Shown piece after piece: positions 32,070 through 38,079 of a stretch of 38,079 nt of DNA (positions are counted from its first letter, which is position 1; each line of letters begins with the position of its first letter). Below the pieces are notes generated by a model. It was not told where the DNA came from, made no database searches, and saw only the letters and a list, made by a program, of their open reading frames with translations. The position numbers and the translations under genes are program-made. The stretch comes from Archangiaceae bacterium (GTDB taxonomy: Bacteria; Myxococcota; Myxococcia; Myxococcales; Myxococcaceae), in assembly GCA_016879935.1 (NCBI GenBank), contig JAACJQ010000434.1, forward strand, positions 1-38,079. Direction: 5' to 3'.

Positions 32070-32487
32070 TCAGGCGCTCTTCTTCAGGCGCTGCTCACCG
32101 GCGATCCACCCGCGCGCTTCACCGACGGTCGCGACGTACTTGTTCACGAGCTTGCCGGCGACCTTCGACATGATCGCCCCGACGCTCATCTTCGTGATGG
32201 CGCGCGCCGACGATCACCGCCATGTGCGTGAGCGCACTCTGTGACAGCAGCCGCGGAAACCAATCGCCGTTCACCCACTGCGTGTCGGCTTCGTCGACGA
32301 CGCCCAGGTACTGCACGTCGCCGATCCACCCCGTCGCCTTGAACTTCTTCGCCGCGGTGAGCCCCTGCTCGAGGGCTTCCTTGAACTCGGCGCCTTTCGC
32401 GAAGCGCTTCCAGCTGAGGTGAATGGTGTTGATCTCGGCGTCGAACTGAACGCTGACGCAGTCGGATTCGAAGGCACTGACGGGCAT
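32070..32487 (-). pseudogene. STAS/SpoIIAA-like protein gene with a frameshift
   Basis: ATG 32487 lies 7 bases behind GGAG. The first frame reads 'FDAEINTIHLSWKRFAKGAE', 'TGWIGDVQYLGVVDEADTQW', 'LLSQSALTHMAVIVGAR', a SpoIIAA/STAS-like alpha/beta domain. At the GGCGCGCGCC tract (32199-32208) sense moves to another frame: 'ITKMSVGAIMSKVAGKLVN', 'YVATVGEARGWIAGEQRLKK', stop at 32070. The second half is the expected final strand and helix of the same domain ('F/V-x-T-x-x-E-A-x-x-W'). Adding one GC pair to the tract (or removing one base) yields a 138-residue intact protein. Without repair the first frame runs on into a meaningless charged tail. It could be a real mutation or an assembly error. 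Confidence 0.72.
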
Positions 32488-32589
32488 GGTGAACTCCGGG
32501 CGGGGGTGAACGGCGAGTCGCGCTTCGTCACGTTCGGCCGACTCCTCGAGGGGCTTGCGTGCGGCTCCACGGGCCTTCAACGTCTGCCC

Positions 32590-33546
32590 ATGGCTCGTCG
32601 CACCCGGCTGCTTCCGGTGACCCTGCTCGTTCTGGCTGCCGTCGCGCGCGCGCAGGAGCCGACGCCACCGCCGCTCCCCACGATGGAGCCCCTGCAGGAC
32701 CAACCCTCCTCCGCGCCCGTCGAGCCCGTGCAGCAGCAGCCCTCGTACGCACCTGTCTCGCAACCGGTGCAGCAGCCTCCACCGACCTACGCGCAGCAGT
32801 GTTTCGGTTACCCGTCGGGCATGTACCTGCTGCCGTTGCCGCGCGTGTCGACCGGCCTGGCGGTGAGCGGCTCGACCTCCCGCTCCGGCAACGGCGGCAA
32901 CGGGTCGAGCTCGAGCGGGAGCAGTGGAAGCGCAAGTGGCGGCGGCGATGGAAAGGCGCTCCTCGTCATCGCGGTCCTGGTGGCCATCGCGCTGCCGGTC
33001 GTCATCTACGCGTTCGACGACGAGGCCGCGCCCATCGTGCAGCAGCGCTTCGGGTGCCCGAGCTTCCACCTCGACCTGCAGGGCGGTGCCGACACGGGCG
33101 TGGCCTTCCCGGGAGCGAGGCCCTTCGGCCAGGGCCGCTTCACGATGGCGTTCGGCTACTTCGGCACCGACGTTCAGGGAGACTTCAGCCCTGCGGCGGT
33201 GAGCACCTTCGCCGCACACGCGCTGCTGCGCATCTTCCCCAGGCAGCACGTCGAAGGCGCGCTCTCGGCCGGCTATCGCCGCATGGTGGTCGGCGGGCAG
33301 GTGCGTGACGGCTTCGACGTGGGGCTGCCGCATCGCTACGCCTTCTGGCGCGACGACTTGAGAATGCTCGGCCTCGAGCTTCGGCCCTCGCTCCAGTTCG
33401 GGCCGGCAGGCATCGACGCGGCGCTCGAAGCCGCGTTCATCGCGCCCGTCTTCGAGCTGCTCCATCTGCGGCTCGGTGGGCGCGTGTTCAGCTACGGCAG
33501 CGCCATCGTCTTCGGTGGCACCGCCGGGTTGACGCTGGGCATCTGA
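32590..33546 (+). CDS. Exported envelope protein with Pro/Gln-rich and Gly/Ser-rich linkers
   Basis: The protein has 318 residues. Signal peptide 'MARRTRLLPVTLLVLAAVAR' with a likely cut after ARA precedes a Pro/Gln-rich region ('PVEPVQQQPSYAPVSQPVQQ'). Next is a Gly/Ser linker (about 105-125) and a membrane helix ('ALLVIAVLVAIALPVVIYAF'). The last roughly 160 residues alternate hydrophobic and polar residues with Gly turns ('GRFTMAFGYFGTDVQGDF', 'GALSAGYRRMVVGGQVRDGF', 'LRLGGRVFSYGSAIVFGGTA'), as in an outer-membrane beta barrel or a beta domain. No family is recognised. It has 102 bases of upstream space to the divergent STAS-like gene. ATG 32590 is chosen for the signal peptide. Confidence 0.75.
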   Translation: MARRTRLLPVTLLVLAAVARAQEPTPPPLPTMEPLQDQPSSAPVEPVQQQPSYAPVSQPVQQPPPTYAQQCFGYPSGMYLLPLPRVSTGLAVSGSTSRSGNGGNGSSSSGSSGSASGGGDGKALLVIAVLVAIALPVVIYAFDDEAAPIVQQRFGCPSFHLDLQGGADTGVAFPGARPFGQGRFTMAFGYFGTDVQGDFSPAAVSTFAAHALLRIFPRQHVEGALSAGYRRMVVGGQVRDGFDVGLPHRYAFWRDDLRMLGLELRPSLQFGPAGIDAALEAAFIAPVFELLHLRLGGRVFSYGSAIVFGGTAGLTLGI

Positions 33547-33552
33547 GAACGC

Positions 33553-33798
33553 TCAGGCGCGGGCGAGCTCGGCGATCGCCAGCCGCATCTCTTCCCACAA
33601 CGCGCCGAAGCTGAACGACTCCGTCGCGGGCAGGAGCTTGCGGGCCTGTTCGCGAGTCGGGTGCGTCGAGAGATAGGTGAACGAAGCCACCACTTCGGCT
33701 GCGGCGTCGGGCACGGCCTCGGGCTCCTGGCGGCGATACCAATCGAAGAACTGCTCCACACGCATACCCAGCTGGCGAAGCGTCACGTCGTCGTGCAT
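33553..33798 (-). CDS. Small helical hypothetical protein
   Basis: The protein has 81 residues from ATG 33798, behind a strong ribosome site (AGGAGG, 6 bases upstream), which rules against the longer frame to 33921. The sequence ('MHDDVTLRQLGMRVEQFFDW' ... 'FSFGALWEEMRLAIAELARA') is helical and charged, with no signal peptide and no recognised family. It is divergent to the 1174-residue repeat protein, with 267 bases between that contain the palindromic array at 33909-33982, which might control it. Confidence 0.65.
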   Translation of the reverse strand: MHDDVTLRQLGMRVEQFFDWYRRQEPEAVPDAAAEVVASFTYLSTHPTREQARKLLPATESFSFGALWEEMRLAIAELARA

Positions 33799-33908
33799 TG
33801 CTTCCTCCTGTCGAATCGCTGCGGAGCCGATTTCTCGGCCTCGGCAGTGAAGTCTGCGCGTGCTTCCTGTGAATTTCTCGTGAAAGCGTCGGCCCCTCGC
33901 GTCACCGA

Positions 33909-33982
33909 CATGTGCTGTCATGTGACCGCTGGTTACATGGCATGTTTCCGCTGGTCACTTTCATGTCGCCGGCGGTAACATC
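33909..33982. promoter_or_regulatory. Operator-like array: palindrome plus phased CATGT repeats
   Basis: CATGT occurs at 33909, 33919, 33941 and 33962, that is 10, 22 and 21 bases apart, close to one and two helical turns. The copy at 33919 opens an inverted repeat: left arm CATGTGACC, spacer GCT, right arm GGTTACATG (33919-33939), with 8 of 9 pairs. Two degenerate copies follow (CATGTTTCCGCTGGTCACTT and CATGTCGCCGGCGGTAACAT). The array sits between the divergent genes starting at 33798 and 34066. This is the form of a cooperative regulator site. The regulator is unknown. Confidence 0.5.
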
Positions 33983-34065
33983 TCGGCCTTCCCGCTGACG
34001 CCCGACAGGCCGCTTCCGTGTGCGGTGGGTGACGTGGCAAACCCCAGAGTCTCCCGGGGGAGTCC

Positions 34066-37000
34066 ATGGTCACGCGAACGTCGCTGGTCACCGTGTTGGT
34101 GGTGTCGTTGCTGTCATTGGAGGTCGAGGCGCAGGCGGCGTGCAACGGCTCCAACGACGGAGCGCTCTGCGACGACAACTCGGCCTGCACGACGGGCGAC
34201 GTCTGCGCGAACGGCGTGTGCGTCGGGCGGGCCGTCATCTGCCCCGAAGACTCGAACCCGTGCACGACGGCGGTGTGCAACATCGCCCGAGGCTGTGGTT
34301 TCGCGAACAACACGGCGGCGTGCGACGACGGCAACGGCTGCACGCTCAACGACGTCTGCTCGGCCGGAGCGTGTCAGCCGGGCGCACCGAAGAACTGCAA
34401 CGACAACAACGTGTGCACGACGGACTCCTGTGTTCCCGCGACAGGTGCGTGTGTCGTCACGAACAACACGGCCTCATGCAACGACGCGGACCCGTGTACG
34501 ACCGGCGACACCTGCAGCGGCGGCGTCTGTCTCGGCACAGGCACGTTGACGTGCAACGACAACAACGCGTGCACCCGAGACGCCTGTGCGACGGGCATTG
34601 GCTGCACGTTCTCTCCAGTCCCGCCTGGAACGACCTGCAACGACAACTCTGCGTGCACCAGTGGCGATACCTGTTCGAACGGTACCTGCATCGGCTCGGC
34701 CATCACGTGCCCTGACGACAACAATCCGTGCACGTCTCCGTTCTGCTCGGCCACGACGGGCTGCGGGTTCGTGAACAACACGGCCGCATGCGACGACGGA
34801 AATCCCTGCACGCTCAACGACGTCTGCGGTGGCGGCACCTGCCGACCGGGAACGCCGAAGACGTGCAGCGACAATAACGTCTGCACGAACGACAGCTGCG
34901 AGCCGACGACGGGGCAGTGCACGTTCGTGAACAACACCGCGAGCTGCAGCGATGGAAATCCGTGTACGACCGGCGACACGTGCTCGGGAGGAAGCTGCTC
35001 GGGAACAGGGACACTGTCGTGCAGCGACAACAATGCGTGCACTACCGACAGCTGCTCTCCGGTGACGGGCTGCACCTATTCGCCCGCGCCATCGGGCACG
35101 ACGTGCAACGACAACTCGCCCTGCACGAGTGGAGATGTCTGCACGAACGGCGTCTGTGCCGGCTCGGCCATCACGTGCCCTGACGACAACAACCCGTGCA
35201 CGTCTCCGTTCTGCTCGGCCACGACGGGCTGCGGCTTCGTGAACAACACGGCCGCGTGCGACGACGGGAATCCCTGCACGCTCAACGACGTGTGCGGAGG
35301 AGGTTCGTGTCAGCCGGGAACGCCGAAGACGTGCAACGACAACAACGTGTGCACGACGGACGTCTGCTCGCCGGCGACGGGCCAGTGTGGCTTCGTGAAC
35401 AACACCGCGTCGTGCAACGACGGCAACGTCTGCACCACCGGCGACACCTGCAGCGGCGGCACGTGCGCAGGCACAGGAACGCTCTCTTGCAGCGACAACA
35501 ATGCGTGCACCACCGACAGTTGCTCTCCGGTGACGGGCTGCACCTATTCACCCGCGCCATCGGGCACCGCGTGCAACGACAACTCGCCATGCACGAGTGG
35601 AGATGTCTGCACGAACGGCATCTGTGCCGGCTCGGCCATCACGTGTCCTGACGACAACAATCCGTGCACGTCGCCGTTCTGCTCGGCCACGACGGGGTGC
35701 GGGTTCGTGAACAACACCGCGGCGTGCGACGACGGAAATCCCTGCACGTTGAACGACGTCTGCGGCGGGGGAACCTGTCACGCCGGAACGCCGAAGACGT
35801 GCAGCGACAACAACGTGTACACGAACGACAGCTGCGAGCCGGCGACGGGGCAGTGCACCTTCGTGAACAACACCGCGAGCTGCAGCGACGGAAACGTCTG
35901 CACCACGGGTGACAGGTGCAGCGGCGGCACGTGCGCAGGCACAGGAACGCTCTCGTGCAACGACAACAACGCGTGCACCACCGACAGCTGCTCTCCGGTG
36001 ACGGGTTGCACCTATTCACCCGCGCCATCGGGCACCACGTGCAACGACAACTCGCCCTGCACGAGCGGAGACGTCTGTACGAACGGCGTCTGCGCGGGCT
36101 CTGCCATCACCTGCCCTGACGACAACAACCCGTGCACGTCACCGTTCTGCTCGGCCACGACGGGCTGCGGGTTCGTCAACAACACGGCGGCGTGCGACGA
36201 CGGGAATCCATGCACGCTCAACGACGTGTGCGGTGGCGGAACGTGCCAGGCCGGAACGCCGAAGACGTGTAACGACAACAATGTCTGCACGACAGACACT
36301 TGCTCGCCGCTCACCGGTCAGTGCGGCTTCGCCAACAACACCGCCAGCTGCAGCGACGGAAATCCGTGTACGACCGGCGACACGTGCTCGGGAGGCACTT
36401 GCTCGGGAACCGGGACGCTTTCGTGCAGCGACAACAACGCGTGCACCACCGACAGTTGCTCTCCGGTGACGGGTTGCACCTATGCACCCGCGCCGTCCGG
36501 CACCACGTGCAACGACAACTCGCCCTGTACGAGTGGAGATGTCTGCGCCAACGGCGTCTGCGCCGGCTCGGCCATCACGTGCCCTGACGACAACAACCCG
36601 TGCACGTCGCCGTTCTGCTCCACGACGACGGGCTGCGGCTTCGTGAACAACACCGCCGCGTGCGACGATGGAAATCCCTGCACGCTGAACGACGTCTGTG
36701 GCGGCGGCACCTGTCGACCTGGAACGCCGAAGGCGTGTAACGACAACAACGTCTGCACGAACGATAGCTGTTCGCCGATCACCGGCGCCTGCGTCGCCAC
36801 GAACAACACAGCGACCTGCGACGACGGCAACGCATGCACGACGGGAGATACCTGCGCGGGTGGAACGTGCTCAGGCAGCGGGAGCCTCGGCTGCAACGAC
36901 AACAACGTGTGCACCGTCGATACCTGCAGCCCCATCATCGGCTGCGTCTTCACCGCTGCGGCCATGGGCACCGTGTGCAACGACAACTCAGCCTGCACGA

Positions 37001-37590
37001 CGAGCGATCAGTGCATCGATGGGCACTGCGTCGGTACGGCGCTGGAGTGCAACGACTTCGTGGCGTGCACGATGGACCTCTGCAATCCCGCCACGGGCGC
37101 GTGTGAGTTCGTTCCCACCTGCGATGGCGGTGTGCCTGATGCCGGAGTTGATGGCGGAGCAGGTGGTGGCGCCGCTGGTGGTGGAACAGCGGGAGGCGCA
37201 GCGAGCGCGGGTGGAACTGCTTCAGCGGGAGGTTCAGCGAGCGCTGGCGGAGGCATCGCGACAGCAGGAGGCACTGCGAGCGCAGGCGGGAGTGCTTCGG
37301 CAGGAGGCGTCGCGACTGCAGGAGGAACTGCGAGCGCAGGCGGAAGTGCTTCAGCAGGAGGCGTCGCGACAGCTGGAGGAACTGCGAGCGCGGGCGGAAG
37401 TGCTTCGGCGGGAGGCGTTGCGACTGCGGGAGGAACTGCGAGCGCTGGTGGTAGCGCGACAGCGGGCGGCTCCGGCGGTGGCGGAACGGGTGACATGGGT
37501 GGCTGCTCCTGCTCGAGCGGCGCTGGGACGTTGTGGCTGCTCTCGCTCCTCGTTCTTCGTCGTCGCCGCGTGGCCGATTTGATGCGGTGA
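34066..37590 (+). CDS. Giant Cys-rich tandem-repeat surface protein with MYXO-CTERM tail
   Basis: The protein has 1174 residues. Signal peptide 'MVTRTSLVTVLVVSLLSLEV' (cut near AQAA) is followed by about 1000 residues of Cys-rich repeats. The smallest unit is of the kind 'CNDNNACTTDSCSPVTGCTY' and 'CDDGNPCTLNDVCGGGTC', six Cys per roughly 40 residues, as in Dictyostelium-type and related bacterial Cys-rich repeats. Four such units build a 156-residue super-repeat present six times. A Gly/Ala/Ser/Thr spacer with an 18-residue repeat (about 1030-1140) leads to the MYXO-CTERM tail: 'GGCSCSSGAGTLWLLSLLVL' and RRRRVADLMR. It should be a long disulfide-stiffened surface stalk or adhesin. D-x-N/D-x-N/D stretches in each unit could bind calcium. 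GGGGGAG just upstream of ATG 34066 is the ribosome site. Its ligand is unknown. Confidence 0.9.
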   Translation: MVTRTSLVTVLVVSLLSLEVEAQAACNGSNDGALCDDNSACTTGDVCANGVCVGRAVICPEDSNPCTTAVCNIARGCGFANNTAACDDGNGCTLNDVCSAGACQPGAPKNCNDNNVCTTDSCVPATGACVVTNNTASCNDADPCTTGDTCSGGVCLGTGTLTCNDNNACTRDACATGIGCTFSPVPPGTTCNDNSACTSGDTCSNGTCIGSAITCPDDNNPCTSPFCSATTGCGFVNNTAACDDGNPCTLNDVCGGGTCRPGTPKTCSDNNVCTNDSCEPTTGQCTFVNNTASCSDGNPCTTGDTCSGGSCSGTGTLSCSDNNACTTDSCSPVTGCTYSPAPSGTTCNDNSPCTSGDVCTNGVCAGSAITCPDDNNPCTSPFCSATTGCGFVNNTAACDDGNPCTLNDVCGGGSCQPGTPKTCNDNNVCTTDVCSPATGQCGFVNNTASCNDGNVCTTGDTCSGGTCAGTGTLSCSDNNACTTDSCSPVTGCTYSPAPSGTACNDNSPCTSGDVCTNGICAGSAITCPDDNNPCTSPFCSATTGCGFVNNTAACDDGNPCTLNDVCGGGTCHAGTPKTCSDNNVYTNDSCEPATGQCTFVNNTASCSDGNVCTTGDRCSGGTCAGTGTLSCNDNNACTTDSCSPVTGCTYSPAPSGTTCNDNSPCTSGDVCTNGVCAGSAITCPDDNNPCTSPFCSATTGCGFVNNTAACDDGNPCTLNDVCGGGTCQAGTPKTCNDNNVCTTDTCSPLTGQCGFANNTASCSDGNPCTTGDTCSGGTCSGTGTLSCSDNNACTTDSCSPVTGCTYAPAPSGTTCNDNSPCTSGDVCANGVCAGSAITCPDDNNPCTSPFCSTTTGCGFVNNTAACDDGNPCTLNDVCGGGTCRPGTPKACNDNNVCTNDSCSPITGACVATNNTATCDDGNACTTGDTCAGGTCSGSGSLGCNDNNVCTVDTCSPIIGCVFTAAAMGTVCNDNSACTTSDQCIDGHCVGTALECNDFVACTMDLCNPATGACEFVPTCDGGVPDAGVDGGAGGGAAGGGTAGGAASAGGTASAGGSASAGGGIATAGGTASAGGSASAGGVATAGGTASAGGSASAGGVATAGGTASAGGSASAGGVATAGGTASAGGSATAGGSGGGGTGDMGGCSCSSGAGTLWLLSLLVLRRRRVADLMR
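34168..37100 (+). repeat. 468-bp in-frame tandem super-repeat, six full copies plus a partial
   Basis: The same anchor (TG[CT] plus a GACAACTC core) recurs at 34168, 34636, 35104, 35572, 36040, 36508 and 36976, each exactly 468 bases apart without a single indel. Inner copies (34636-36975) are near identical for long stretches, while the first and last are more diverged. This pattern fits unequal crossing-over or gene conversion within the gene. Confidence 0.93.
37259..37474 (+). repeat. 54-bp in-frame repeat encoding the Gly/Ala-rich spacer
   Basis: Copies start at 37259, 37313, 37367 and 37421, 54 bases apart, and encode ATAGGTASAGGSASAGGV with small changes. They lie between the Cys-rich repeats and the MYXO-CTERM tail of the same gene and probably form the flexible wall- or membrane-spanning linker. 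Confidence 0.88.
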
Positions 37591-37653
37591 TTCGCGCGGT
37601 TCTTTTCGGACAACGGCTTGTCGGCGTCGCGCGCGAGCGGTACCGGCGCGCGA

Positions 37654-38079
37654 ATGATGAAGACCTCGTTCGTGTTGTCGCTGGTGCTGTTCTCGCTCTC
37701 GTGCGGAGCGCCCCTGATGGAGTGCGCGAGCACGTGCTCGGGCTGTTGCGATGGAGAGGTGTGCGTTCAAGGCAACGAAGACCGGGCGTGCGGCTCGAGA
37801 GGCTCCGCGTGTGTTCGCCCTCGTCCTGTTTCGGGGGCCAGTGCGTGATGTTGGGAACTCCGGGCGGCCAGAGTGGTGGTGACGTCGGTGGCGGAGTTGC
37901 GAGCGGTGGAGGAACTGCTGGCGGATCCGTCGGTGGCGTCGGTGGCGTCGGTGGCGGAACGAGCGGCGTCGGGGGCGGCACGGTCGGCGGAGGCGTGCGC
38001 GGCGGCGGCGGCGGACTGAGCAGCCCCGGCGGAGGCGCGAGCGGCGTCGGTGGAGGAACGAGCGGCGTGGGCGGCGGAA
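37654..38079 (+). pseudogene. Cys/Gly-rich lipoprotein, frameshifted and cut by the window edge
   Basis: From ATG 37654, MMKTSFVLSLVLFSLSC is a lipoprotein signal. 'MECASTCSGCCDGEVCVQGN' and 'EDRACGSRGSACV' follow, a common myxobacterial start in which further Cys pairs and a long Gly/Ser linker are expected. Instead the frame turns to 'RPRPVSGASA' and stops at 37848. Another frame continues the expected pattern: 'VCSPSSCFGGQCVMLGTPGG' then 'GGDVGGGVASGGGTAGGSVG' and Gly repeats to the window end. Adding one GT pair in the GCGTGTGT tract (37807-37814) joins both parts as '...SACVCSPSSCFGGQCV...'. It lies 63 bases after the giant repeat protein on the same strand and may be co-expressed. Whether the break is real cannot be decided here. 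Confidence 0.65.

Noticed and set aside
32119-33465. 448-residue minus-strand frame ending in the STAS-like segment
   Set aside because: Only the last part from ATG 32487 is real sequence of the STAS-like gene; the upstream part is antisense to the envelope protein gene.
34168-37100. Minus-strand frames of about 77-230 residues (Val/Gln/Ser/Leu-rich) across the Cys-rich repeats
   Set aside because: They recur every 468 bases as antisense copies of the repeat; signal peptide, MYXO-CTERM and Cys pattern all belong to the plus strand.
36698-37582. Long plus-strand frame encoding a coiled-coil-like Leu/Glu/Arg/Gln protein across the Gly/Ala-rich repeat
   Set aside because: It is the shifted reading of the 54-bp repeat inside the giant surface protein gene; the heptad look is a by-product of GC-rich repeat codons, and it has no own start region or ribosome site.
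37654-37848. Complete 64-residue Cys-rich lipoprotein
   Set aside because: The frame leaves the Cys pattern for an Arg/Pro tail exactly where another frame continues it, so a frameshifted longer gene explains the data better.

Overview
The window is GC-rich DNA with an almost continuous layer of genes. It most likely comes from the chromosome of a myxobacterium (Myxococcota, Archangiaceae/Myxococcaceae-like). The support is indirect but consistent. There are many lipoproteins with short Gly/Ala/Ser linkers just after the lipobox, two C-termini of the MYXO-CTERM type (Cys, hydrophobic stretch, Arg cluster), an AgmX/PglI-type C-terminal domain, a TIGR02996 plus leucine-rich-repeat protein, a bacterial CotH-kinase lipoprotein and very large Cys-rich repeat proteins. 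No rRNA, tRNA, CRISPR array, transposase or phage gene was seen. Taxonomy is inference.

Layout. Positions 1-4287 (minus strand) form a tight gene row: PilZ protein, ATP-grasp protein, broken GIDE-like membrane protein, lipoprotein with AgmX/PglI domain, TPR protein, and the start of a membrane protein cut by the window edge. Positions 4536-5785 (plus) hold a MYXO-CTERM surface protein and a DUF1801 protein. Positions 5797-10386 hold a large minus-strand lipoprotein divergent from a translationally coupled pair of plus-strand lipoproteins. Positions 10398-15080 hold a GT22-type glycosyltransferase, a 534-residue soluble Gly/Ala-rich protein, a membrane-anchored small protein and a Nei-type DNA glycosylase. 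Positions 15222-21950 hold a YfaP-like/TPR protein with a polysaccharide deacetylase, two minus-strand genes (one TIGR02996/LRR), a CotH-kinase lipoprotein, and a coupled thioredoxin-fold/zinc-ribbon pair. Positions 21976-26157 hold a four-module peptidoglycan-degrading protein, a lipoprotein, and a divergent DUF6069/LysR pair. Positions 26220-30569 hold a lipoprotein, a Skp-like chaperone coupled to a membrane protein, a stand-alone sigma-region-2-like protein, and methylmalonyl-CoA decarboxylase with a small membrane protein. Positions 30570-38079 hold an 84-bp tandem repeat, a sensor-like/lipoprotein pair, a frameshifted STAS-like gene, an envelope protein, a small protein, a palindromic operator-like array, a 1174-residue Cys-rich protein built from six exact 156-residue repeats, and a frameshifted Cys/Gly-rich lipoprotein that runs off the end.

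The common theme is the cell envelope: at least ten lipoproteins or exported proteins, peptidoglycan and polysaccharide enzymes, and surface adhesin-like proteins. The best candidates for undescribed biology are the large repeat protein with its upstream operator-like array, the multi-module lysin without a signal peptide together with a second protein that has a similar Pro-rich N-terminus, the PilZ-led gene row, and the isolated sigma-region-2 protein. Three gene breaks each sit on a short alternating dinucleotide tract. This may be an assembly artefact or a real mutational signature.
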